Below are positions 1-7,222 of a stretch of DNA of 58,676 nt, in pieces (the stretch's first letter is position 1; every line of letters starts with the position of its first letter). Origin of the DNA: Billgrantia montanilacus (GTDB taxonomy: Bacteria; Pseudomonadota; Gammaproteobacteria; Pseudomonadales; Halomonadaceae); NCBI RefSeq assembly GCF_003336675.1, contig NZ_QPII01000023.1:1-58676 (forward strand). Direction: 5' to 3'. The translations under genes and the position numbers were made by a program. The notes under the pieces are model-generated. The model searched no databases. It was not told where the DNA came from and saw nothing but the letters and a program-made list of their open reading frames with translations.

Positions 1-123
1 ATAGTGGGCATCAGGGGGCATAATCTAGGTCCCAGGCTGTAGCGCCTCAGGCTTTGTGGATGCTCACCCTGATGCCAAGGCCTGCTGGTAGCTAATCAAC
101 AAGCCCGGAGAGACACAAGGCCT

Positions 124-254
124 TGTCTGAAAAGTCGGCGAGCGAAGGCCAGACAAGGCAAAAATCGGGGAAAAGGCGGAGTTTACGTGGTGTAAATGAG
201 TACTTTGAGCCGATTTTTAACGCCGTATGGCCGAGCGCAGCCAGTTTTCGGACA
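124..254. repeat. Dispersed inverted-repeat element, long copy (131 bp)
   Basis: The ends are imperfect inverted repeats, TGTCTGAAAA at 124-133 and TTTTCGGACA at 245-254 (9 of 10 pairs). A 38-bp version of the same element lies at 31540-31577 in the opposite orientation. The element sits just downstream of the thioredoxin-like gene. It has no convincing coding content; an ORF that can be drawn through it is not supported. It resembles a MITE or REP-like sequence, but the family is not one I can name. Bases 1-123 before it show no recognisable gene. Confidence 0.7.
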
Positions 255-258
255 GAGC

Positions 259-759
259 CTAGCGTTCCCGGCGAGCTCTTGCGTTCCTGCCCAGGTCACT
301 AAAGGCGGTCTCCAGCTCGCTGACACTGGCAACTCCCCGTATCACGTCGGTGCGCTCCCCCCGTCCGTCGAACAGTACGATGGTGACATGGTCGACCATT
401 TGCTCACCGGCGAATCGCCTTCCCTGTGACGTGTTGATGTTCACCTCGCGCCAGGCCGGTGGTTGTTCGATATTGGCCAGCGCCTGCTTGGCGTTGTCGC
501 GCAGCCGGCGACAGTCGGGGCAGCCATGGTCGAAGACCTGCACCGCCACCGGCTCGCCGTTGCCGATCACGCTCAGGTCGGCTAGCGCGCGTGCCTGGCG
601 CTCCTCGAGGATCAGCCAGGTCACCGGTACGGCGAGGATCGCCAGGGCGATCAGGAGGCCGCGCACCAGGCGGCGGGGGCTGAACCGCCGTGGGGCGCGG
701 GCATGGGGCTTGCGTGCGGAGGCTGTCGGCTTTTGACGCTTGCTCCTGCTCTTCGCCAT
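259..759 (-). CDS. Membrane-anchored thioredoxin-like protein (CPDC motif)
   Basis: 166-residue protein with a very basic N-terminus (residues 1-33), one hydrophobic segment (about 34-51) and a soluble domain that should face the periplasm. The domain carries C80-P-D-C83 after a beta strand (VAVQVFDHG), the arrangement of thioredoxin/glutaredoxin-fold redox centres, and a later DHVTIVLFDGRG strand. This suggests a small thiol-disulfide or redox-sensing protein, but the canonical WCGPC is absent and the substrate is unknown. The start ATG is preceded by AAGAGG. It is followed at once by the inverted-repeat element at 124-254, so no downstream partner is visible. It points the same way as argE, about 58 bp downstream of the argE stop. 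Confidence 0.6.
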   Translation of the reverse strand: MAKSRSKRQKPTASARKPHARAPRRFSPRRLVRGLLIALAILAVPVTWLILEERQARALADLSVIGNGEPVAVQVFDHGCPDCRRLRDNAKQALANIEQPPAWREVNINTSQGRRFAGEQMVDHVTIVLFDGRGERTDVIRGVASVSELETAFSDLGRNARARRER

Positions 760-817
760 GCGGGGTACCTCTTGAAAGAAAGGAGGTTCGCAATCCGTCT
801 CTACGTCGCGGGAACGC

Positions 818-1975
818 TCAGGTCCGAGCCGCTAAACGCTTGCCCAGGGCCCGCATGAACTCGCTCCCTGCCGCAAGCTGTTCGCTCTCGATGTACTCGT
901 CGGGCTGGTGGGCCTGGGCGATGCTGCCGGGACCGCAGATCACGGTGGGCAGCCCCACGCGCTGGAACTGACCGGCCTCGGTGGCGTAGGCCACCGCGCC
1001 GCTGGGCCGCTCGCCGAGGAGTTCGCGGCACAGGGCGAGTACCTCGGCGTTGTTGTCGTCGGCCAGCGCCGGCACCGTGACGTTGAGCGCCTCGGTGACG
1101 ATGCTTGTCTCGGCAGCCCTGGCCTGCATTTCGGCCTCGAGCTCGGCGGCGTAGGCGTTCACGCGGCCGATCAGGTCTTCGAAGCGGTCCTGGGGCAGGT
1201 GGCGAATTTCCCACTCGAAGGTACATTCGCGGGCCATGATGTTGATGGCGGTGCCGCCGGCGATCTTGCCCACGTGCAGGCTGGAGTGGGCGACGTTGAA
1301 GGCCTCGTCGATGCGCCCCTCGGCGCGCAGTTCGGTCATCACGTCCTGGATCCTGGTGACCAGCCGTGCGGCCACATGGATCGCCGAGACGCCCTGGTCG
1401 ACTTGGCTGGAGTGCGAGGCGCGGCCGGTCACCGTGGTGCGCAGGTTGGTGGCGCCCTTGTGGGCCACCACTGGCTGCATCAAGGTCGGCTCGCCGACGA
1501 TCACCGCCGTGGGGCGGGGGTGATCGGCCATCAGCCGTTCGATCATGCGCGGTGCGCCGATGCAGCCGACCTCCTCGTCATAGGAGAAGGCCAGGTAGAT
1601 CGGCGTCGCGAGGTCCTGCCGTACCCAGTTCGGCACCTCCGCCAAGGCACAGGCGATGAAACCCTTCATGTCGCAGGTGCCGCGTCCATAGAGGCGACCA
1701 TCACCCTTGTCGACGAGTTGGAACGGGTCGGTAGACCACGGTTGACCGTCCACCGGCACCACGTCGGTATGTCCCGACAACACCACACCGCCTTCCACCG
1801 CCGGACCGAGGCGCGCCAGCAGGTTGGCCTTGCTGCCGTCATCGTTGGCGATCCGCCAGTGCTCGACATCGTGTTGCGTCAGATACTCTTCAACGAAGCG
1901 GATCAGCTCGAGATTGGAATCCCGCGAAACGGTGGCAAAGCCCACCAAGCGTTCGAGCAGTTCAGCCGCTGTCAT
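818..1975 (-). CDS. argE: Acetylornithine deacetylase
   Basis: 385-residue M20-family metallopeptidase that hydrolyses N-acetyl-L-ornithine to ornithine in arginine biosynthesis, in the cytoplasm. Visible M20 hallmarks are the metal ligand motif SGHTDVVP, then GRGTCDMKG with the bridging Asp, and the catalytic Glu pair in SYDEEVGCIGAP; a dimerisation lid domain follows, with the last metal-site His in the C-terminal third. Length matches ArgE. The chosen ATG (complement of 1973-1975) has an AGGAGAG ribosome-binding site; a longer reading frame to 2050 has none. Most other arginine genes are not in the window, so it appears to stand alone. A related M20 deacylase (for example succinyl-diaminopimelate desuccinylase) is possible, but the GHTDVVP/ATVSRDSN pattern favours ArgE. 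Confidence 0.85.
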   Translation of the reverse strand: MTAAELLERLVGFATVSRDSNLELIRFVEEYLTQHDVEHWRIANDDGSKANLLARLGPAVEGGVVLSGHTDVVPVDGQPWSTDPFQLVDKGDGRLYGRGTCDMKGFIACALAEVPNWVRQDLATPIYLAFSYDEEVGCIGAPRMIERLMADHPRPTAVIVGEPTLMQPVVAHKGATNLRTTVTGRASHSSQVDQGVSAIHVAARLVTRIQDVMTELRAEGRIDEAFNVAHSSLHVGKIAGGTAINIMARECTFEWEIRHLPQDRFEDLIGRVNAYAAELEAEMQARAAETSIVTEALNVTVPALADDNNAEVLALCRELLGERPSGAVAYATEAGQFQRVGLPTVICGPGSIAQAHQPDEYIESEQLAAGSEFMRALGKRLAART

Positions 1976-2300
1976 GATGCTCTCCTGTCCTTGTGTTGCC
2001 GTTAGCGTACCACGCTCGCGATAAGTGGGCAGGCATACGGTGTGGGGCATGTGTCGATCGTTTTCATATCCCGAGCGACTCCAGGAAATTCATTCCAATA
2101 AACTATTGAATTGTAAGTCTGCCATTGAAAATAGCTATTGAGCGGTTGTCGAAAATCAAATCCCGTACTGGCCGGCAAAGCTGTTATACCTATTCCTACA
2201 TTAAGGAAAGGCAAAGAACCCGCCTCGCTGACCGTCATGGAGCGATGGTTTTACATCGAGGCTGTAGCCATTAAAGCAGCAGTGTTACGTGGAGAGCGAT
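1976..2300. other. Divergent intergenic region argE/katG
   Basis: This 325-bp gap must hold the promoters of argE (leftward) and katG (rightward). It is more AT-rich than its surroundings, with AATAGCTATT-like palindromic sequence around 2128-2137. Since katG is commonly controlled by OxyR I looked for the four ATAG/CTAT half-sites with 7-bp spacing and did not find a convincing match. No gene is supported in it. Confidence 0.4.
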
Positions 2301-4523
2301 ATGGATCAGAAATTAGGCAGCACCGGGGGCAAGTGCCCTGTCATGCATGGGTCGCGTACCAGTCAGGGGGACACGGGAAAATCGACACATGACTGGTGGC
2401 CCAACCAGCTGAACCTGAACATCCTTCATCAGCACTCCCCGAAATCCAATCCATTGGGCGTGGATTTCAACTATGGCGTCGCCTTCGAGCAGCTCGATCT
2501 GGCCGCGGTGAAAAAAGACCTCGAGGCCCTGATGACCGACTCCCAGGAGTGGTGGCCGGCCGACTACGGGCACTATGGTCCCTTCTTCATCCGCATGGCG
2601 TGGCATAGCGCAGGAACGTACCGTGTGGGGGACGGCCGGGGCGGTGCCGGCACCGGCTCGCAGCGTTTTGCGCCAATCAACAGCTGGCCCGACAACGGCA
2701 ACCTGGACAAGGCGCGTCGCCTGCTGTGGCCGATCAAGCAGAAGTACGGTAACAAGCTCTCCTGGGCCGACCTCTATATCCTCACGGGGAATGTCGCCCT
2801 GGAATCCATGGGCTTCAAGACCTTTGGCTTCGCCGGTGGTCGCGAGGACATCTATCAGCCGGAAGAGGACATCTACTGGGGGGCCGAGGAGGAGTGGCTC
2901 GCCACGAGTGACAAGGCCAACAGTCGTTACAGTGGTGAACGGGATCTCGAAAACCCGCTGGCCGCAGTGCAGATGGGCCTGATCTATGTGAATCCGGAAG
3001 GCCCGGATGGCAACCCGGATCCGCTGGCGTCGGCCAGGGACATTCGCGATACCTTCGCGCGCATGGCCATGAACGACTATGAGACGGTAGCCCTGACCGC
3101 CGGTGGCCACACCTTCGGCAAGACCCACGGCGCCGGTGATCCGGCCAATGTGGGGGCCGAACCGGAAGCCGCACCGATCGAGGAGATGGGCTTCGGCTGG
3201 AAGAACAGCTACAAGAGCGGCAAGGGCCGCGATGCCATTACCAGTGGCCTTGAGGGAGCCTGGACGCCGACACCCACCAAGTGGGACATGAGCTATTTCG
3301 ACGTGCTGTTCGGCTATGAGTGGGAACTGACCAGGAGCCCGGCCGGTGCTCAGCAGTGGCAGCCGAAGGGCCTGGCCGAGAAGGACATGGCACCGGATGC
3401 CGAAGATGCCTCCCGGCGCGTGCCGATCATGATGTCCACCGCGGACATGGCCATGCGCGAAGACCCGGAGTACCGCAAGATCTCCGAGCACTTCCACAAG
3501 AATCCGGAAGAGTTCGCCGATGCCTTCGCCCGTGCCTGGTTCAAGCTGACCCACCGCGACATGGGTCCGAAGTCACGCTATCTCGGCCCGGAAGTGCCGG
3601 CGGAGGATCTGATCTGGCAGGACCCGGTCCCCGCTGTCGATCATGAGCTGATCAATGCACAGGACATTGCCAGCCTCAAGGGCAAGATTCTTGGCTCCGG
3701 TCTCTCCGCTGCCGAGCTGGTGTACACCGCCTGGTCATCGGCTGCCACCTTCCGCGGTTCCGACATGCGTGGTGGGGCCAACGGCGCGCGTATCCGCCTT
3801 GCACCGCAGAAGGATTGGGAGGCCAACCAGCCCGAGCAGCTGGCCAAGGTATTGAAGACGCTGGAGCGCATTCAGGGCGACTTCAATGCAAGCCAGTCCG
3901 GCAAGCGGGTCTCGCTGGCCGATCTGATAGTGCTGGGCGGCTGTGCTGCCATCGAGAAGGCAGCAAAAGATGCCGGCCACACTATCGAAGTGCCGTTCTC
4001 GCCGGGGCGCACCGATGCCAGCGATGAGCAGACCGACGCGGAGTCCTTCGAATGGTTGCGCCCCGAGGCCGACGGCTTCCGTAACTATCGCCGGGCGCGG
4101 TTCACCGTCTCCGACGAGGAGATGCTGGTCGATAAGGCCCAGTTGCTGGGGCTTTCTGCACCTGAAATGACCGTGCTGGTGGGGGGCATGCGCGTGCTGG
4201 GTGCCAACTACGGCAAGTCGCGTTGCGGCGTGTTCACCAGCAGCCCCGGTACGCTCACCAACGACTTCTTCGTCAATGTGGTCGACATGAACACGCAGTG
4301 GCAGCCCGCCTCAGTGGATGCCGACGTGTTCGAAGGCCGCGACCGCAGGAGCGGCGAGTTGAAGTGGACCGGAACGCGGGTAGACCTGATCTTCGGCTCC
4401 AACTCACAGCTACGGGCCATTGCTGAGATCTATGCACAGGACGATGCCAAGGAGAAATTCGTCAAGGACTTCGTGGCGGCATGGGACAAGGTAATGAACG
4501 CGGACCGCTTCGACCTGGCTTGA
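2301..4523 (+). CDS. katG: Catalase-peroxidase
   Basis: 740-residue haem enzyme of class I peroxidases that dismutates hydrogen peroxide and also acts as a broad peroxidase. The distal pocket R98-x-x-W101-H102 is seen in IRMAWHSAGTYR, the proximal His in GGHTFGKTHGAG, and the Tyr of LIYVNPEGP plus the first Met of RMAMND complete the Met-Tyr-Trp crosslink typical of KatG. A second, haem-free peroxidase-like domain follows, as expected for the full length. The ATG at 2301 has GGAGAG five bases upstream and is preferred over an in-frame GTG at 2289. A strong intrinsic terminator lies at 4550-4576, so the gene is probably monocistronic. No frameshift or missing catalytic residue is seen. Confidence 0.97.
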   Translation: MDQKLGSTGGKCPVMHGSRTSQGDTGKSTHDWWPNQLNLNILHQHSPKSNPLGVDFNYGVAFEQLDLAAVKKDLEALMTDSQEWWPADYGHYGPFFIRMAWHSAGTYRVGDGRGGAGTGSQRFAPINSWPDNGNLDKARRLLWPIKQKYGNKLSWADLYILTGNVALESMGFKTFGFAGGREDIYQPEEDIYWGAEEEWLATSDKANSRYSGERDLENPLAAVQMGLIYVNPEGPDGNPDPLASARDIRDTFARMAMNDYETVALTAGGHTFGKTHGAGDPANVGAEPEAAPIEEMGFGWKNSYKSGKGRDAITSGLEGAWTPTPTKWDMSYFDVLFGYEWELTRSPAGAQQWQPKGLAEKDMAPDAEDASRRVPIMMSTADMAMREDPEYRKISEHFHKNPEEFADAFARAWFKLTHRDMGPKSRYLGPEVPAEDLIWQDPVPAVDHELINAQDIASLKGKILGSGLSAAELVYTAWSSAATFRGSDMRGGANGARIRLAPQKDWEANQPEQLAKVLKTLERIQGDFNASQSGKRVSLADLIVLGGCAAIEKAAKDAGHTIEVPFSPGRTDASDEQTDAESFEWLRPEADGFRNYRRARFTVSDEEMLVDKAQLLGLSAPEMTVLVGGMRVLGANYGKSRCGVFTSSPGTLTNDFFVNVVDMNTQWQPASVDADVFEGRDRRSGELKWTGTRVDLIFGSNSQLRAIAEIYAQDDAKEKFVKDFVAAWDKVMNADRFDLA

Positions 4524-4549
4524 TCGTGGTCGAACGACAGGTGACAGAG

Positions 4550-4576
4550 GCGCCCCGGCAACGGGGCGCTTTTTTT
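4550..4576 (+). terminator. Rho-independent terminator of katG
   Basis: GCGCCCCG and CGGGGCGC form a perfect 8-bp stem with a GCAA tetraloop, followed by seven T residues. It starts 26 bases after the katG stop. Confidence 0.9.
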
Positions 4577-4655
4577 CGCAAGCAGGAACCACCAAGGAAG
4601 TTACCGACATGGGCTACGCTGAAGGTGAATCCTTGAGCAGCTAGGGGAGATGGAT

Positions 4656-4904
4656 ATGCTGAATAAGCTCGGAATAGCCTTGTACTTTCTCTGTTGGGCA
4701 GCGGCCATCGTTGTGATTTTCGCTCTGGTGGCGGGCTTGTCCTACCTGATCGCTATCGAACAGCAGCCATTCAGCTGGGATATTGTTTCAGGCAGCATGT
4801 TCTTTATCATACTTGCTGGCATTTTCTGGGTCTGTGCCCAGGTAGCAAAGCACTGCCTGACGGATAGAAGTGCGGCGCCACCGGACAGGCATCCATCGCC
4901 ATGA
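4656..4904 (+). CDS. Small two-TM membrane protein, function unknown
   Basis: About 82 residues with two strongly hydrophobic segments (roughly residues 5-33 and 46-66) joined by a short polar loop, and a basic, proline-rich C-terminal tail. It therefore looks like a small inner-membrane protein. The ATG at 4656 has GGGGAG six bases upstream; an ATG two codons earlier would lie directly on that site and is less likely. I do not recognise the family. It sits alone between the katG terminator and a bidirectional hairpin. Confidence 0.55.
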   Translation: MLNKLGIALYFLCWAAAIVVIFALVAGLSYLIAIEQQPFSWDIVSGSMFFIILAGIFWVCAQVAKHCLTDRSAAPPDRHPSP

Positions 4905-4938
4905 TGCGAGCGTCAGGGCCTGGAGGCCGATAGATAGA

Positions 4939-4973
4939 ACAAAGGCCGAGTGAAGTGTCACTCGGCCTTTGTC
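4939..4973. terminator. Bidirectional hairpin terminator
   Basis: AAAGGCCGAGTG and CACTCGGCCTTT form a 12-bp perfect stem around AAGTGT, with A and T runs on both flanks. It can end transcription from the small membrane gene on one side and the alpha/beta hydrolase gene on the other. Confidence 0.8.
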
Positions 4974-5097
4974 ATTTTGGAACCAGTAGAATGCTGCCGG
5001 TAGAGCAGCCCCTGTCACGGGATCGACCACGGCGGGCTGAAGCAGCTCGACGCCGTACTGGGCAACCACCTCGATGAGGCCCTGTCGGCATTGACCG

Positions 5098-5982
5098 TCA
5101 TGGTGGCGTGCCGATCATCCGCTCCAGCTCACGGTTGAAAGCCTCCGGCCTGGCCATGTGCAGGAAGTGGTCGGTGTCTTCCAGGATAACGGCGTCGAAC
5201 TCGGGCAGGAGCAGCCGGTTGGCTTCGATGTCGGTCGGCCACAGGTCGGCGTTGATAGCCATCACGGGTATCGTCAGCTCCCTGAAATGCCGTGCCGCTT
5301 CACCATCGGCATGCCGCGCTAGCATATCTTCCATGGCGCTGATGGCCACCTCCGGCGGAGCGGCCGCCATGTCACGCATGACCCAGTCGCGGAGCATGGG
5401 GTCGGTGCTCTCGATGAACATCGATGCAACGAACTGGCGTGCGGCCGGTGCAAAGTCTTGTTGGAGCGGTTCCAGCATCCCGTCGCGCTGCTCCTGGCTG
5501 ATCTCCGAGGCCACATTGTGGAAGGTGTCGACGCCCACGATCCCGATGATGCGCTCCGGCATCAGGCGTGCCGCTTCCACGCTGACCGGCCCGCCCATGG
5601 AGTGTCCGATGAGGATCGCCTGCTCCACTTCCAGGTCGTCCAGTACCGCCTTCACGTCCTCCCCGAAGGCCGGCGTAGTGAAGGACTCACGCCCCAGTCC
5701 AGAGTGGCCGTGCCCGGCAAGGTCGAGCGTCACCACTCTATGAGTCTGCGAAAAGTACGGTAGCTGCCCGCGCCAGTACCGCCCGTCGCAGCTCCAGCCA
5801 TGAATGAAGACGAGCGTCGGTTCGCCGCTGCCCTGCACCTCGTAGGCAATCGGTACTCCGTCCGCCGACTCGGCCATCCGCGGCCAGTTGACTTCGTCTG
5901 CCAGCGCCGGGCTGGCAAGCGCCAACAGCAGCACCAGGCCCAGGCCCAGGTAACGCATGCCGTGCAATGCAAATCCCCTCAT
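5098..5982 (-). CDS. Exported alpha/beta-fold hydrolase
   Basis: 294-residue protein with an N-terminal export signal (residues 1-28, hydrophobic core then ASPALA-D). It continues into a classic alpha/beta hydrolase: oxyanion-hole motif FIHGWS, a DLAGHGHSG loop, nucleophile elbow G126-H-S128-M-G-G, and the catalytic His in DTDHFLHMARP near the C-terminus. An esterase, lipase or haloperoxidase-like activity in the periplasm is likely; the substrate cannot be told. The ATG at 5982 has GGGAGG upstream and is chosen over an in-frame start ten codons earlier. It appears to be a single-gene unit. Confidence 0.8.
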   Translation of the reverse strand: MRGFALHGMRYLGLGLVLLLALASPALADEVNWPRMAESADGVPIAYEVQGSGEPTLVFIHGWSCDGRYWRGQLPYFSQTHRVVTLDLAGHGHSGLGRESFTTPAFGEDVKAVLDDLEVEQAILIGHSMGGPVSVEAARLMPERIIGIVGVDTFHNVASEISQEQRDGMLEPLQQDFAPAARQFVASMFIESTDPMLRDWVMRDMAAAPPEVAISAMEDMLARHADGEAARHFRELTIPVMAINADLWPTDIEANRLLLPEFDAVILEDTDHFLHMARPEAFNRELERMIGTPP

Positions 5983-6077
5983 GACGCCTCCCTTGAGTTT
6001 TACCTGACTCATCCAGCATAGCCGAGCCAGCCGCGTCGTTTCGCGGAACTTGCGATCTGCTACCCCCGATCGAAAAC

Positions 6078-6104
6078 AGGCCGCCGATCATGGATCGGCG
6101 GCCT
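6078..6104 (-). terminator. Intrinsic terminator of the phasin gene
   Basis: AGGCCGCCGATC and GATCGGCGGCCT form a 12-bp stem with a three-base loop. Read on the minus strand it is followed by GTTTTC. It lies 40 bases beyond the phasin stop. Confidence 0.75.
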
Positions 6105-6144
6105 GGGATGTGGCGTCATCGTGGCCCCCGGCGGGGGCAAAGGC

Positions 6145-6567
6145 TTACTTGGCCTTGGGAGTGGCTTCCTTGACGGCCTTGGTGGCGGTCTCGGTAGTCT
6201 CTTTGGCGCTTTCCTTGGCCTGCTCGACGCTGCTTTCGGTCAGCTTCTGGCTTTCCTGAGCGAATTCCTGCTGCAGGGTCACTACCTTCTCGGCATCGCC
6301 CTTCAGGCGCTCAGTCAGGTCCTGGACCACCTGCTGCTGGCCTTCCAGATAGCTCTTCAGGCCTTCGGCGTCCTTGACCTCTGTCAGACTGCGCAGCTGC
6401 GTCAGGTTGATGTCGGCATAGGCTTTGGTGGCCTCAAGCTGGGTATTGATCAGCTTTTCGGTGAAGTCGACGGAGAGGGCGGCGAAGGCGCGAGCCGGGG
6501 CGAAGAAAACGGACTCGAGCTGGGCGGTGTCAAATTGCTTGGCGTCGAATGCGAATGCGTTGGTCAT
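6145..6567 (-). CDS. phaP: Phasin, PHA granule-associated protein
   Basis: 140-residue, all-alpha, amphipathic protein with few aromatic residues. Its Ala/Glu/Lys/Gln-rich repeats are typical of phasins, including the family-typical stretch around ESVFFAPARAFAALSVDFTEK and a C-terminal Ala/Lys-rich tail. Phasins coat polyhydroxyalkanoate granules in the cytoplasm and control their size and number. The ATG at 6567 has a strong GGAGG site; the longer frame to 6681 is not supported. Upstream lies a pair of TGCAGTGCA repeats that could bind a PHA-responsive repressor. No phaC, phaA or phaB is in the window, so the gene is separate from the synthase. Confidence 0.85.
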   Translation of the reverse strand: MTNAFAFDAKQFDTAQLESVFFAPARAFAALSVDFTEKLINTQLEATKAYADINLTQLRSLTEVKDAEGLKSYLEGQQQVVQDLTERLKGDAEKVVTLQQEFAQESQKLTESSVEQAKESAKETTETATKAVKEATPKAK

Positions 6568-6603
6568 GATGAGAACCTCCGGGGTTCTGAATGCGATGGA
6601 ACG

Positions 6604-6656
6604 GGAAATTTCCGTTCTGCTGCAGTGCACAATAACAGGAATTTTTGTGCAGTGCA
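6604..6656 (-). promoter_or_regulatory. Candidate PHA-regulator operator upstream of phaP
   Basis: Two copies of the 9-mer TGCAGTGCA lie at 6621-6629 and 6648-6656, 27 bp apart, with a GGAAATTTCC palindrome at 6604-6613. TGC/GCA-rich sites of this kind are bound by PhaR-type repressors in front of phasin genes in other bacteria. The position, 50-90 bp upstream of phaP, fits. The regulator gene is not in the window, so assignment is by analogy. Confidence 0.5.
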
Positions 6657-6807
6657 ACATCGACCGAGGATGGCGCCCCACCCTACAAGGCGTTTGCTGC
6701 TGGACCCCTCATCGCGCTGGTTTCAAGGTATGGTGGTGTCAGCACGAAGACGCACCGAGCCGGCCTTGGCAGGTGTTGTTCTGTTTTCTTTGATATAGGA
6801 GAAACCC

Positions 6808-7026
6808 ATGCAAGATATAAGACTTCTTGAGGTGGGCATGACCACGAAGATTGGCACAGATCAGGTGCAGGTGCCTGAGGTGGGCAGGGAATATGTCCGG
6901 GGGCTCGATTCCAATAGCTGGCTCCTGTTTACCGAAGATCCGGCTGAGGATCGCCCAGTTGTTGTTCGCATTGATAGCATCGACGGTGATGTGTGCCACT
7001 GCACGGTCACAAGAAAGCCAAGTTGA
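6808..7026 (+). CDS. Small acidic protein of unknown function
   Basis: 72-residue soluble protein, acidic, with no signal or membrane segment. It has a VVVRIDSIDGDVCHCTV stretch that looks like a short beta-rich domain. The ATG is preceded by TAGGAGAAACCC, a good ribosome-binding site, which is the main reason for accepting it. I do not recognise the family. It is divergent from phaP and converges with sbcC. Bases 7027-7222 that follow contain no supported gene. Confidence 0.5.
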   Translation: MQDIRLLEVGMTTKIGTDQVQVPEVGREYVRGLDSNSWLLFTEDPAEDRPVVVRIDSIDGDVCHCTVTRKPS

Positions 7027-7222
7027 TTACGATTGTCCTGGTGCACTTGAAAAAATGTCTATCGGGACAAGGAGCTGGAGGAAGTGAGTCGGCTGCCGGG
7101 TCAACTCACGGCGCGCCGGGCAGTTCCGTCAGTGGGCCACACGGATGCGCGAGTACCTTACCCAGGAGACGCAGGCACCTCGGTAGGGCAGCGCGGCGAA
7201 GCCCCGCGCCGAGCTATTCTCT

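Noticed and set aside
908..2005. A 365-codon + strand frame opposite argE
   Set aside because: Shadow of argE; repeated Gly/His/Val composition and no recognisable motif, while argE has all M20 residues.
1976..2300. OxyR binding site in front of katG
   Set aside because: ATAG/CTAT-like pieces occur near 2100-2140, but four half-sites with 7-bp spacing cannot be aligned.
4788..5069. Minus-strand frame reading EVVAQYGVELLQPAVVDPVTG between the two hairpin zones
   Set aside because: The end looked protein-like, but it crosses a strong bidirectional hairpin, overlaps the small membrane gene, has no good start and no partner. It could be a very short relic, but support is too weak.
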